A stretch of DNA of 59,021 nucleotides. It comes from Saccharopolyspora soli. GTDB taxonomy: Bacteria > Actinomycetota > Actinomycetes > Mycobacteriales > Pseudonocardiaceae. The stretch covers positions 1 to 59,021 of the forward strand of contig NZ_JALBWV010000057.1 of NCBI RefSeq assembly GCF_022678645.1. The letters run 5' to 3'. The position numbers and the translations under genes are program-made. The number at the start of each line of letters is the position of its first letter. Positions within the stretch are counted from its first letter, which is position 1. The notes below the pieces were generated by a model. The model was not told where the DNA came from. It worked only from the letters and a program-made list of their open reading frames with translations, and ran no database searches. Shown here one piece after another: positions 25,201 through 32,342 of this stretch.

Positions 25201-25680
25201 GGAAGCCATCAGGTGCACGCGGTCCACCGGCAGCGGCACGGAACTGCCAGTGCCGCCGTCCGTGCCCAACGAGCGGGTCAGCCGGTGCAGCCATGTCGAG
25301 TTGAAAATCCGGCGGGTGCGGCGCAGTCGGATCAGGGCGCGGTAGAGATCAGCCCAGTTCGGTTGGACGCCCAGCGGCAACCCGGCACCGGTACCGGCTC
25401 CGCTGAGCCGCAGCGCGCCGTGCGCGGACTGCTCGACCCACAGCCCGTAGCCGCCGTCGGCGAGCAGGGCGTTGGCGTCGGGGATGGTCAACGGATGCCA
25501 CAGCCCTGGTGCGGGCCGCGGTTCGTCTGCTTCGCCAGCAGCGCGGGACCGCCCTGCTGGCGTGGACAGCTGCGAGGTCAGTCGCGCGGTCACGGCGCCG
25601 CGGTGCGCGTCGCGCGCGAAGCAGCCGAACAAGCATGGGTACCAGCGGCACGGATGCCAGTCCCCCCGTTCGGTGTCCAC
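22207..25680 (-). CDS. HAD-like phosphatase / Dit1-PvcA-like fusion, paralogue 2
   Basis: An 1157-aa paralogue of the 14988-17675 product with an extra ~250 N-terminal residues. Residues 1-20 hold three cysteines (C11, C16, C20). The HAD-like domain spans ~462-665: D469 and D471 in VVDIDLCG, T583-G584-R585, K622 or K625, and DD at 639-640. The Dit1/PvcA-like domain spans ~700-1125: LLGFPVKQ (812-819), PLPDLAEL (829-836), VYPPG (852-856), TDGRHF (863-868), RIRLTLS (1047-1053) and LPWQGT (1071-1076). The HAD and synthase motifs are better kept than in paralogue 1, apart from Gln in place of His in the PWHG motif. The GTG at 25680 has no strong ribosome site. An isonitrile or related product is a hypothesis only. 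Confidence 0.65.
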   Translation of the reverse strand: MDTERGDWHPCRWYPCLFGCFARDAHRGAVTARLTSQLSTPAGRSRAAGEADEPRPAPGLWHPLTIPDANALLADGGYGLWVEQSAHGALRLSGAGTGAGLPLGVQPNWADLYRALIRLRRTRRIFNSTWLHRLTRSLGTDGGTGSSVPLPVDRVHLMASEQRQLAEDCLAAVTGPNRSVPFPAERITVSGPERTVQLQAAGPREQALCQLRGWERLSSIVESDPNLRMHCATQPVPAAVVDTATGSAALTRIAEPAPAHPTHPGGTIAANLSTLLRPVGDGTPGVLRVVLDNRFERREDELEYFLEHFVRPLLRAFRLALDTHRIGLFSLDDTGVAFELSPELQATGRIVLTDYMRVSHEPTRAEVATGVRALVATLDELSAGFSRLEAGRRESRVRRAVDRVIAEELRYLAPHTAELLSGEQPLQCYAHTVPESQDVVLKSVLDRVQHRNQQRRWNDRLPQPTVVVDIDLCGLVPLQRILDAARSISGPRPGAPEGILELAGPGTLPVLPTHTAATWHNFVELSGLGERYPSVDWTAVHTDFVRAFLSRSRERLRTDSVNAGLARFVWDVQDAGGRVVFCTGRRERFREHTEEVLAAAGVPDATLLCLPEDGSRPRAELKVEKLRELGELDVVAIFDDELANRIAVTKEFSAALAVAVEIPGLAAERRPGQPVADSAAMIATFETTPRPGTSVGPRLSNTHSLEELQIGALRKNRLAQHWAVHLTEQESHSIVDAMLVDVDRAAARTGRGAVAKFGLDERSGTDQVLAALHHVLTRKQFIKGSRANYQPSDLRRDAEPFVRRGEPIDVVLLGFPVKQCLNRLKAGGPLPDLAELGSMARLRELHRAVSAVYPPGLHFNILTDGRHFRSRPSAITEAYRKKLREYVELVGIGDRTTVEEIDAVAEQRLGPGLQARRAVRIARYRQLLSDSLRHFDITDNPLRTLERVHQRTASIAEFQPHIIGLFREILMSLVYSVPVVVPPGTDRLEWSTAVYADIYNLTDQGVSAEVRQARCAVLRRAWHTVLRYLATMQVDEEFGYERMFPNRIRLTLSAVREGCLGFTYLGGSGLLPWQGTGVLDGRGNVAVDFAISLLDQGFVPVYSPLLGPRQPWLMVPAQRTHLIGSPATAVPTQRGTSPPPGIRLDPDFATRARLRRK

Positions 25681-26141
25681 CTGCAGAGCACAGCACGTGG
25701 CATGGCGAGAAAACGAGAGGCAGCCGCGCAGTAACCCACGATGACCTTTCTGTCACGGAGAATGACGACGCGACCACACTAGATAGCGACCTTGAGTGCT
25801 GACAACATGACTCAATGCATATGCCAACCATGTAACGCGCGGGAACCGCAGGTCAGCCCGACCTCTCCCGGCGGGCCAGGGACCGGGCACCGGGGCCGGG
25901 TCAAGACATCGCCCGCTAATTCACCCAATCGACTGATACGGTCCACGGCATGTCCGGAGCGCACGACCGGCCCCGGGCCGGGAAACTGTGGACATCACCG
26001 GAACTGAGGGCAATCCTCGCAAAGCCGCCGGTGAACCAGACCGCCGGGTCGAACTCGGCACCGTCTCCCCCAGGGCTCCCCTGAATGAGAAGCACGGTCG
26101 TGGTCGGCAAGATGGTCAGTAAACATGATCAAGGAGTCGCC
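25681..26141. other. divergent promoter region
   Basis: About 460 bases between the divergent 1157-aa gene and the TetR gene. The part around 25740-25830 is more AT-rich than its surroundings and probably contains promoters. No gene is supported; short frames here lack ribosome sites and domains. Confidence 0.45.
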
Positions 26142-26789
26142 TTGCCTGCCGAAGTAGCCCCATTGCGCCGCAAACCGGTCCAGCAGCGCAGTGCTCAACG
26201 CGTGGAGAAAATGCTCTCCGCCTGCGCCGAACTGATCGACGAGGTGGGCTATGACGGTTTAACGACGACCCTCATAGCCGAACGGGCTGGCGTCGCGGTC
26301 GGATCGCTGTACCAGTTCTTCCCGGACAAGCGCGCGGTGGTGCAGGAGCTGACGCTGCGCAACCTGGAGCGCTTCGTGCGCACCGTATCCGCCCGGTTCG
26401 ACCAGTTGGAGCTGGACCACTGGTGGGACGCGGTGGACGCGGTCTTCGACGTGTACCTGACGATGCACCGCGAGGTCCCGGCGTTCAGCCGGTTGCACTT
26501 CGGCGACGTGGTGGACCTGCGGCTGCTGGATCCGAGCAAGGACAACAACGCGGTGATCGCGGAGAAGCTCACCGGGCTGATCGCCGAGGGGTTCGGGCTC
26601 GATCCGGCCGAACTGATGCTGCCCCTGGCGGTCGCGGTGGAAGCGGCGGACGCGGTGCTGCACCTGGCTTTCCGGCGCGATCCGCTCGGCGATCCGACGC
26701 TGGTCGCGGAGGCCAAGGAACTGATCCGCGGCTACCTGTCCAACCGGATGCCCAGCGGTTATCCGAAGGACCTGCCCTCGCCGCGGTAG
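26142..26789 (+). CDS. TetR family transcriptional regulator
   Basis: A 215-aa regulator. The N-terminal HTH covers ~20-65 (TTLIAERAGVAVGSLYQFFPDKRAVV); the rest is the helical ligand-binding domain. The start is set at TTG 26142 because AAGGAG lies exactly 5 nt upstream; ATGs at 26085 and 26112 have no such site. Its 3' end overlaps the convergent PLP-protein gene by 31 nt. Target genes are not evident; the divergent 1157-aa gene is one candidate. Confidence 0.85.
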   Translation: MPAEVAPLRRKPVQQRSAQRVEKMLSACAELIDEVGYDGLTTTLIAERAGVAVGSLYQFFPDKRAVVQELTLRNLERFVRTVSARFDQLELDHWWDAVDAVFDVYLTMHREVPAFSRLHFGDVVDLRLLDPSKDNNAVIAEKLTGLIAEGFGLDPAELMLPLAVAVEAADAVLHLAFRRDPLGDPTLVAEAKELIRGYLSNRMPSGYPKDLPSPR

Positions 26790-27937
26790 GTCGGCACGGT
26801 GGCGGCGAGCCGGTCGCCGGTCACCAGGTGGTAGTCGGCGAACCGCTCGGCGAGCTCACCGGCCTTGGCGTGCCGGAACCAAACCCGGTCGCCGAGCCGG
26901 AGCCGCCGAGCCTCGTCGCCGACGACTGGCGTCTGCACCTCGCCAGCGCCCTCCATCGCGATCAGCCGCAAGCCTGCGGGCCGGAACGGCGCGGGCACCC
27001 GGTCCGCGCCGACCGGCCCGGAGGCGAGGTAACCACCGCCGAACAACGTCGCGATCCGCCGGGCCGGGCGGTGCACGACCGGTAGCGCGAAGAAGACCGC
27101 GGGCTGCGGCCGGAATGCGCGGTAGCCGTCGAACAGCGTCGGGCCGATCAGCCCGGAGCCCGCGGCGACCTCGGTGACGGCCGGTTCGGCGGCGGTGCGC
27201 TCCAGACTTCCGGTGCCACCACCGTTGACGAACTCCACCGGCGCCAGTGCCCGCACCGCGTGCACAACCGCGGCCCGGCGGTCGGCCAGTTCGGCGGCCG
27301 ACCGGCGCTGCATCCACCGCACCGCAGCGGATTTCAGCCGCTGCCCGGTCGGCGCGTCACCGACACCAGCGATCTGGCCTTCGTAGGCCATCAACCCGGC
27401 GAGGTGGAACCCGTTGCGGCGCAACACGGCTTCAGTCAACTGGCGGGCCTGGGCAACGGTGTGCACCGGGGAGCGTCGGGTGCCGATGTGCAGGCCGGGC
27501 AGCGGTCGCCAGGCCGCATCGATTTCGAGGCAGAGCCGAATGTCGGGTCGGTCGGTGCCGACCGCGGCGTCGACGAGGTCGAGGTGCTCGACGGAGTCGA
27601 CCATCAGCGCGATCGCCGCGGCGGCGGCTGGGTCGGCCGCGAGTTCGCGCAGCGCTGCGCGGTCGGCGGTCGGGTACGCGACCAGGATGTCGTCGCTGAG
27701 TCCTTCGCGGTGCAGCCAGAGCGCTTCGGCGAGGCTGTAGCACATCAGCCCGGCGAAGCCGGTGGTGCGCAGCACCCGGTGCAGCAGGTCGCGGCAGCGC
27801 ACCGATTTGGTCGCCACCCGGATCGGCCGCCCGGCCGCCCGGCGCGCCAGATCGGCGGCGTTGTGGTCGAACGCGTCGAGGTCGACCACCGCGAACGGTG
27901 GGTCGAGGTCGCGGGTGATCTCATCGAACCGGCGCAC
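26759..27937 (-). CDS. alanine racemase-fold PLP-dependent protein
   Basis: A 392-aa protein with an alanine-racemase/D-threonine-aldolase-type N-terminal barrel. The PLP lysine is K44 in VATKSV, and a C-terminal domain with EVQTPV and GDRVWFRHAKAGE follows. Such proteins act as amino-acid racemases, aldolases or deaminases; the substrate is unknown. GTG 27937 is preferred: TACCGT, a -10-like element, lies 7 nt upstream, which suggests a leaderless message. The ATG at 28003 would reach to within 15 nt of the divergent oxidase gene. Mycobacteria have a similar protein beside an aldonolactone dehydrogenase (from memory, Rv1769/Rv1771). Confidence 0.78.
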   Translation of the reverse strand: MRRFDEITRDLDPPFAVVDLDAFDHNAADLARRAAGRPIRVATKSVRCRDLLHRVLRTTGFAGLMCYSLAEALWLHREGLSDDILVAYPTADRAALRELAADPAAAAAIALMVDSVEHLDLVDAAVGTDRPDIRLCLEIDAAWRPLPGLHIGTRRSPVHTVAQARQLTEAVLRRNGFHLAGLMAYEGQIAGVGDAPTGQRLKSAAVRWMQRRSAAELADRRAAVVHAVRALAPVEFVNGGGTGSLERTAAEPAVTEVAAGSGLIGPTLFDGYRAFRPQPAVFFALPVVHRPARRIATLFGGGYLASGPVGADRVPAPFRPAGLRLIAMEGAGEVQTPVVGDEARRLRLGDRVWFRHAKAGELAERFADYHLVTGDRLAATVPTYRGEGRSFG

Positions 27938-28017
27938 GCCGATAACGGTAGGCCGAAAACCCTTGTTACGTGAATCGAATTCACATAATTTTCCGAGATC
28001 CACTCGAAGGAGGGGCC

Positions 28018-29328
28018 ATGCAGCGCTGGACCAACTGGGCAGGCACCGCGACCGCCGCTCCGAGCACCTTGGAGGCGCCGCGCGACACGGCCGAGGCCGC
28101 GGACGCGATCCGCGCCGCCGCGCGCAACGGGCGAACGGTCCGGCCGTTGGGCACCGGCCACTCCTTCACCGGCATCGGCTCGCCGGACAGCGGCTGCGCG
28201 CTCGACCTCTCGCACTGGTCCGGCATCGTGCGAGCCGATCCGGACAGCGGGCTGGTCGAGGTGCGCGCCGGAACGCCCTTGCACCGGCTCAACGCCGAAC
28301 TCGACGGACTGGGCCTGGCGATGGCCAACCTCGGGGACATCGACCAGCAGACCATCGCCGGGGCGATCTCCACCGGAACCCACGGCACCGGCGCGGGGCT
28401 CGGCGGCCTGGCGACCCAGGTCGAGCAGCTGGAGCTGCTGCTCGCGGACGGCACCGAGAAGCGGTGTTCGGCCACCGAGAACCCGGAGCTGTTCGCCGCC
28501 GCTCGGGTCGGGCTGGGCGCGCTCGGCGTGATCACCACCGTAACGCTGCGCTGCGTACCCGCGTTCGCGCTGGTCGCCGACGAACGTCCGGCTCCGCTGG
28601 ACGACGTGCTGGAGCGCTTCGACCAGCTCGCCGCCGACAACGACCACGTCGAGTTCTACTGGTTCCCGCACGCCTCGAACACGCTGGTAAAGCGGAACAA
28701 CCGGCTTCCGGCCGGACAAGCGCCGCGACCGCTGCACCCGCTCCGGCACTTCCTCGAATACTCGGTGCTGGAGAACCGGTTGTTCGGCGCGGTCTGCCGA
28801 CTCGGGCGCGCGGCACCGGCGTTGGTGCGGCCGCTGAACCGGCTCTGCGGCGCGACCTGGTCCGCGCGTTCGTACAGCGACCGCTCGCACCGGGTGTTCA
28901 CGACACCGCGCGACGTCCGGTTCGTCGAAAGCGAGTACGCCATCCCGCGGGAGGAGTTGCGGGACGTGCTCGGCGAGCTGCGAGTCGCGGTGGGACGGCT
29001 CGACGAGCCGGTGATGTTCCCGATCGAGGTCCGGGTCGCGGCCGCCGACGACGTGTGGCTGTCGACCGCCTACCAGCGGCCGACCGCCTACATCGCGATC
29101 CACCAGTTCCAGGGGATGCCGTACCGGCGCTGGTTCGGCACCTTCGAGGACATCGTCGGTGCGGTCGGCGGTCGGCCGCACTGGGGCAAGATGCACCGGC
29201 TCGACGCCGAGGCGCTGCGCGAGCGCTACCCGCGATTCGACGACTTCCGCCGAGTACGCGCCGCCGTCGACCCGGACGGCGTCTTCCGCAACGCCTACCT
29301 CGATCGCGTCCTCGGTGCCTGTGGATAA
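28018..29328 (+). CDS. FAD-dependent sugar-1,4-lactone oxidase
   Basis: A 436-aa flavoprotein of the L-gulono/D-arabinono-1,4-lactone oxidase family. The N-terminal PCMH-type FAD domain shows RPLGTGHSFTGIG and ISTGTHGTGAGLGG. The C-terminal ALO domain ends with the hallmark PHWGKMH. Family members oxidise aldonolactones or alditols. AAGGAGG precedes the ATG at 28018. The gene is divergent from the racemase-fold gene. A DnaA-box-like TGTGGATAA overlaps its stop codon. Confidence 0.87.
   Translation: MQRWTNWAGTATAAPSTLEAPRDTAEAADAIRAAARNGRTVRPLGTGHSFTGIGSPDSGCALDLSHWSGIVRADPDSGLVEVRAGTPLHRLNAELDGLGLAMANLGDIDQQTIAGAISTGTHGTGAGLGGLATQVEQLELLLADGTEKRCSATENPELFAAARVGLGALGVITTVTLRCVPAFALVADERPAPLDDVLERFDQLAADNDHVEFYWFPHASNTLVKRNNRLPAGQAPRPLHPLRHFLEYSVLENRLFGAVCRLGRAAPALVRPLNRLCGATWSARSYSDRSHRVFTTPRDVRFVESEYAIPREELRDVLGELRVAVGRLDEPVMFPIEVRVAAADDVWLSTAYQRPTAYIAIHQFQGMPYRRWFGTFEDIVGAVGGRPHWGKMHRLDAEALRERYPRFDDFRRVRAAVDPDGVFRNAYLDRVLGACG
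29320..29328. promoter_or_regulatory. DnaA-box-like 9-mer
   Basis: TGTGGATAA, the reverse complement of the consensus DnaA box TTATCCACA, overlaps the stop codon of the lactone oxidase gene. Two more boxes lie at 30050-30079. Confidence 0.4.
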
Positions 29329-29345
29329 CTCGGGGCGGCCGAAGC

Positions 29346-30002
29346 TCAGCCGAGGGCGGCGCGGAGTGCCTCGGGGATCGGCGTTTCGCCGTTGACGAGC
29401 TCCAGCGCACGCCCTGCCGAGGCGGGTTCGTCCAGCAAGGCGAGCAGCACCGCCGCGACGTCGGCGCGGGTGACGTCGGCCCGGCCGACCGACTCGGCGA
29501 GCGTGACGCGGCCGGTCGGCGGATCGTCGGTCAGCCGCCCCGGACGCAAGATCGTCCAGTCCAGCGCACGCCGCCGCAGGTCCTCCTCGGCGGCCCGCTT
29601 GGCGTCCAGGTACGCGCCGAACACCGGGTCCACATCGGGCGGATTCGGCCGCGTCGTCCCCATCGAACTGACTTGCACGAAGCGGTGAATTCCGGTCCGC
29701 TCGCAGGCATCCGCGAACAACGCCGAGGCCGCTCGGTCCACAGTGTCCTTCCGCGCCGCACCGCTGCCCGGCCCCGCTCCGGCGGCGAAGACCGCGGCAT
29801 CCACATCGGACAACAGCGCGGCGAGCACGGCGACGTCGATGTCCTCCAGGTCGGCCAGCTGCGGCTCGACGCCGTCGGCCCGGAGGTCCGCGGCGTGGTC
29901 CGGATTCCGGATCAGACCGAGCGCGGAGTCACCGCGCTGGACCAGCATCGCCCCGAGCTGCCGCGCGATCTTCCCGTGGGCCCCGGCAATCACGATTCGC
30001 AT
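29346..30002 (-). CDS. NAD(P)H-binding atypical SDR
   Basis: A 218-aa Rossmann protein. GAHGKIARQL (residues 7-16) is the nucleotide-binding motif, and DWTILRPGRLTDDP follows the pattern of the NmrA/YhfK-like NAD(P)-binding family. The classical YxxxK pair is replaced by a YLDAK-like site. The ATG at 30002 has no ribosome site, but TAGGTT, a -10-like element, lies 7 nt upstream, so the transcript is probably leaderless. Role unknown. Confidence 0.8.
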   Translation of the reverse strand: MRIVIAGAHGKIARQLGAMLVQRGDSALGLIRNPDHAADLRADGVEPQLADLEDIDVAVLAALLSDVDAAVFAAGAGPGSGAARKDTVDRAASALFADACERTGIHRFVQVSSMGTTRPNPPDVDPVFGAYLDAKRAAEEDLRRRALDWTILRPGRLTDDPPTGRVTLAESVGRADVTRADVAAVLLALLDEPASAGRALELVNGETPIPEALRAALG

Positions 30003-30049
30003 GCCGTCAAACCTAGGACACCCAGCGACACCCAGCCGCTCGCGCTACC

Positions 30050-30079
30050 TGTGGACAACTACACAAATCCTGTGGATAA
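30050..30079. promoter_or_regulatory. pair of DnaA-box-like sequences
   Basis: TGTGGACAA (30050-30058) and TGTGGATAA (30071-30079) lie in the same orientation, 21 nt apart start to start. The second is a perfect consensus box. Confidence 0.5.
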
Positions 30080-30112
30080 GTACATACGCGGATGGTGTGG
30101 CGAGGGGATCGT

Positions 30113-30310
30113 CAGGCAAGCGGCGTGAGCCGCTTCCTCCCACCCTCGCAGCTTGCACCGCCGCAGGTTCACGGTGGCCCACCCCTCCTGGGGTTCTCCC
30201 CGCGGGGACAGCCCCGACGTGGTGTACATACATGATGTCGGGGATCCCGGAGACGAGAAAGCCGCAGTAACTCCCGCAGGGGTACCGCTACCAGCACCAC
30301 CACGCAAACC
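30113..30310 (-). repeat. structured intergenic repeat, copy D
   Basis: Fourth copy, in the opposite orientation to A-C. On the minus strand it shows CCGGGATCCCCGACATCA, the stem CCCCGAC/GTCGGGG, CGGCGGTGCAAG and the end hairpin AAGCGG-loop-CCGCTT (30118-30135 on the plus strand), with loop CTCACG instead of CTTCG. The CTCAG/CTGAG arms are degenerate here. It lies 20-25 nt from terminator T2. Confidence 0.72.
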
Positions 30311-30335
30311 AACCCGTGCACCCTCTAATAAATAC

Positions 30336-30383
30336 GGTCGTGAGTGCGTAGTTGGGTTGGAGCCCACTTGCGCACTCACGACC
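30336..30383 (-). terminator. 48-nt hairpin terminator T2
   Basis: GGTCGTGAGTGCG (30336-30348) pairs with CGCACTCACGACC (30371-30383), with an inner TGGG/CCCA pairing. It is 24 nt past the stop of the gene at 30408. The outer stem and overall length match T1 at 14936-14983, while the inner part differs. Confidence 0.75.
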
Positions 30384-30407
30384 CATCCCCAGGGGCTGGC
30401 TCGTGGA

Positions 30408-31049
30408 TCAGCTGCGGGACGGAGCCGGGGCTTCGGTGGCGAGCAACTGCTGGTAGACGACCTCGTTCACCCAACGCGAGACCGCGGTGTGCTCCACCGG
30501 TGGCGCGTCGTCGAAACACCGCCCGTCCAGCTCCACCTGCACGTTGTCGCCGTCCGCGCTGAGCACCGCGATGCCGAACTGGCGAGCGCGGATCAGGCAC
30601 GTCGAGGTGAAATCGGGGGCCACCGCGATGTCGCGCGGCACCACGATCGCCGCGCTGGCGAACCGGGAGAACGGCACGGCGGCGGTCAGCGCGCTGCGCC
30701 AGTGCCGGGCCGGAGCGAGCACGCCGGTGATCCGCGCGGCGGGCGGCGGCACCCGACCGTCCATCTCGGGCCACACCCAGGTGGCGATCTCGGCGCGGTC
30801 GAGCACCGGGCCGCTGCTGAAGCACAGCCGCTCGGCGTGCGCGTCCGGGAGCAGTTCGGCGATCGCGATGATCTGCCGCCCGAGCAGTTTCACCGGGGGC
30901 AGCACGCTACCCGCCCAACCCAACGTGTCCACCGCCTGCTGGGCAAGCCGTCCCATGGAGTCGGCGAGCCCCAGCGGGGACCGAAGCTGCGTCGTCGAGC
31001 AGGCTCGGAGCTCTTCCTCGGTCCAGGCACGTCCCGGAATTCCGGTCAC
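30408..31049 (-). CDS. conserved-looking hypothetical protein, 213 aa
   Basis: Not recognised. A soluble protein without signal peptide; a middle segment RFASAAIVVPRDIAVAPDF followed by RARQFGIAVLSADGDNVQ looks like a compact alpha/beta fold. GTG 31049 is used because GGAGG sits about 10 nt upstream. It is isolated: 292 nt from the IclR gene upstream, and followed by T2. High-GC codon use like its neighbours supports it as a real gene. Confidence 0.6.
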   Translation of the reverse strand: MTGIPGRAWTEEELRACSTTQLRSPLGLADSMGRLAQQAVDTLGWAGSVLPPVKLLGRQIIAIAELLPDAHAERLCFSSGPVLDRAEIATWVWPEMDGRVPPPAARITGVLAPARHWRSALTAAVPFSRFASAAIVVPRDIAVAPDFTSTCLIRARQFGIAVLSADGDNVQVELDGRCFDDAPPVEHTAVSRWVNEVVYQQLLATEAPAPSRS

Positions 31050-31324
31050 GGCGTTCCGCCTCCCTCATGCACTGCGCTTTGCACTCCACGGCCACCCACA
31101 GCGGCGCCACCGTTGACTAAAACAGGTCCGCGCAGGTCTCGCGCTGCTCAACAGGGGGTGCTGCGACCGGCGGCGGGCAACGGTCGGTGACTGGTCGACG
31201 AACGACAACAGGACTTCAGTCCAGCGATGCGGCCATTCAGGTGATCCCGCTGCGGCGCCGGCGACGACGACACCGGAAGCGCCGCCAGCCAGGCGGCTGA
31301 CCGGCGCGAATACCACCGCGGGTG

Positions 31325-31340
31325 CCTGCCGCGCGGCAGG
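31325..31340 (-). terminator. short hairpin after IclR gene
   Basis: CCTGCC-GCGC-GGCAGG is a perfect palindrome directly after the IclR stop at 31342, and a likely terminator. Confidence 0.45.
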
Positions 31341-31341
31341 A

Positions 31342-32130
31342 TCAGTGCGACAGCAGCCCGAGGTTGATCCGCTCCTGCTCGACGAGCCGGTGGCGGATCC
31401 CCTCGGCGGCCGGTAACAGCGGCTTGACCAGTTTCGAAACCTCGGCGCGAACGCTGTGCGCCACGACCCCGAGAGCCGCGACGACGACACCGTGCGCATC
31501 GTGCACCGGCACCGCGACAGAGCAGTTCCCGAGCGTCATCTCCTCGTTGGCCTGGGCGAAGCCGCGGCTGCGCACGCTCTGCAGCTCGCGGCCGAGGCGG
31601 CCCGGCTCGGTGATCGTGTAGGGCGTGTACCGGGACAGCCCGCACTCGCAGTACTGGTGCATCACCACGGCCGGTGCGTGCGCGAGGAGCACCTTGCCGA
31701 CCCCGGTCGAGTGCAGCGGCAGTCGGCCGCCGCTGCGCGAGATGATCGGCACAGCGCGCGGCGTGGTGAGCTTCTCGACGTAAACCACTTCCATCCCGTC
31801 GCGCACGGCAAGGTGGACGTTGTCGTGGGTGCTCTGGCAGAGCTCCTGCATGAACGGCAGCGCGACCTCGCGCAGTCGGCTGTTCACCGGGGCCAGCAGG
31901 CCGATCTCCCACAACCGCAAGCCGATCGCGTAGCGGCCCTCGCTGTCGCGCTCCAGCGCACCCCACATCTCCAACTCGCGGACCAGCCGGTGCGCGGTGG
32001 CCAGCGGGATCTCCGCGCGGCGCGCGATGGCGGTCAGCGTGAGCCGGACGTGATCGATGTCGAAGGCGGTCAGGACGCTGAGCGCCCGTGCCGTGACCGA
32101 TCGGCCAGGATCCCGGCTGTTACCCGCCAT
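31342..32130 (-). CDS. IclR family transcriptional regulator
   Basis: A 262-aa IclR regulator. The winged HTH spans ~15-70 (LTLTAIARRAEIPLATAHRL) and the effector domain contains PLHSTGVGKVLLAH. ATG 32130 has GGAGG 5 nt upstream. It lies downstream of, and in the same direction as, the PcaD-like gene, so it may regulate enol-lactone breakdown in the manner of PcaR. Upstream are two 17-bp direct repeats (32196-32212 and 32265-32281), each reading as ribosome site plus ATG on this strand. Confidence 0.82.
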   Translation of the reverse strand: MAGNSRDPGRSVTARALSVLTAFDIDHVRLTLTAIARRAEIPLATAHRLVRELEMWGALERDSEGRYAIGLRLWEIGLLAPVNSRLREVALPFMQELCQSTHDNVHLAVRDGMEVVYVEKLTTPRAVPIISRSGGRLPLHSTGVGKVLLAHAPAVVMHQYCECGLSRYTPYTITEPGRLGRELQSVRSRGFAQANEEMTLGNCSVAVPVHDAHGVVVAALGVVAHSVRAEVSKLVKPLLPAAEGIRHRLVEQERINLGLLSH

Positions 32131-32195
32131 CGTCGCCTCCCGTACCGCGGTCCAAAACCGCGGGATGCCGGTCGAAGGCAGGAGCGGGGATCGCT

Positions 32196-32281
32196 CATGC
32201 CGCCTCCAGTGTCGTGCGGGACACCCGCACCCGGTCGGCAGCACAGGCAGCGGAAATTGTCGCCCATGCCGCCTCCAGTGT
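32196..32281 (-). repeat. pair of 17-bp direct repeats, each with SD and ATG
   Basis: CATGCCGCCTCCAGTGT occurs exactly at 32196-32212 and at 32265-32281. On the minus strand each copy reads ACTGGAGGCGGCATG, a Shine-Dalgarno sequence plus start codon. Both starts are in one frame that runs past the IclR start to 32070. It is either a leader ORF or a duplicated operator. Confidence 0.5.
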
Positions 32282-32342
32282 TCACCCGAACGATGCCCAA
32301 GCCCAGCACAGCCGACCGCTTCCGCCAAGACCGAAGTTCTGG

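Larger units (their letters stand above)
30003..30407. other. intergenic region with DnaA boxes, repeat D and terminator T2
   Basis: Gene-free stretch of about 400 bases. In order it holds a short tandem (ACACCCAGC twice, near 30018-30035), two DnaA-box-like sequences, structured repeat D and the 48-nt hairpin T2. Confidence 0.6.

Noticed and set aside
22207..25680. IucA/IucC siderophore-synthetase similarity in the N-terminal part
   Set aside because: A stretch near residues 300-355 (EYFLEHFVRPLL...) is faintly reminiscent, but no catalytic motif could be matched by eye.
22669..25734. 1021-codon plus-strand frame opposite the 1157-aa gene
   Set aside because: Same cause: third-position GC of the true gene keeps the opposite frame open. 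No recognisable motifs.
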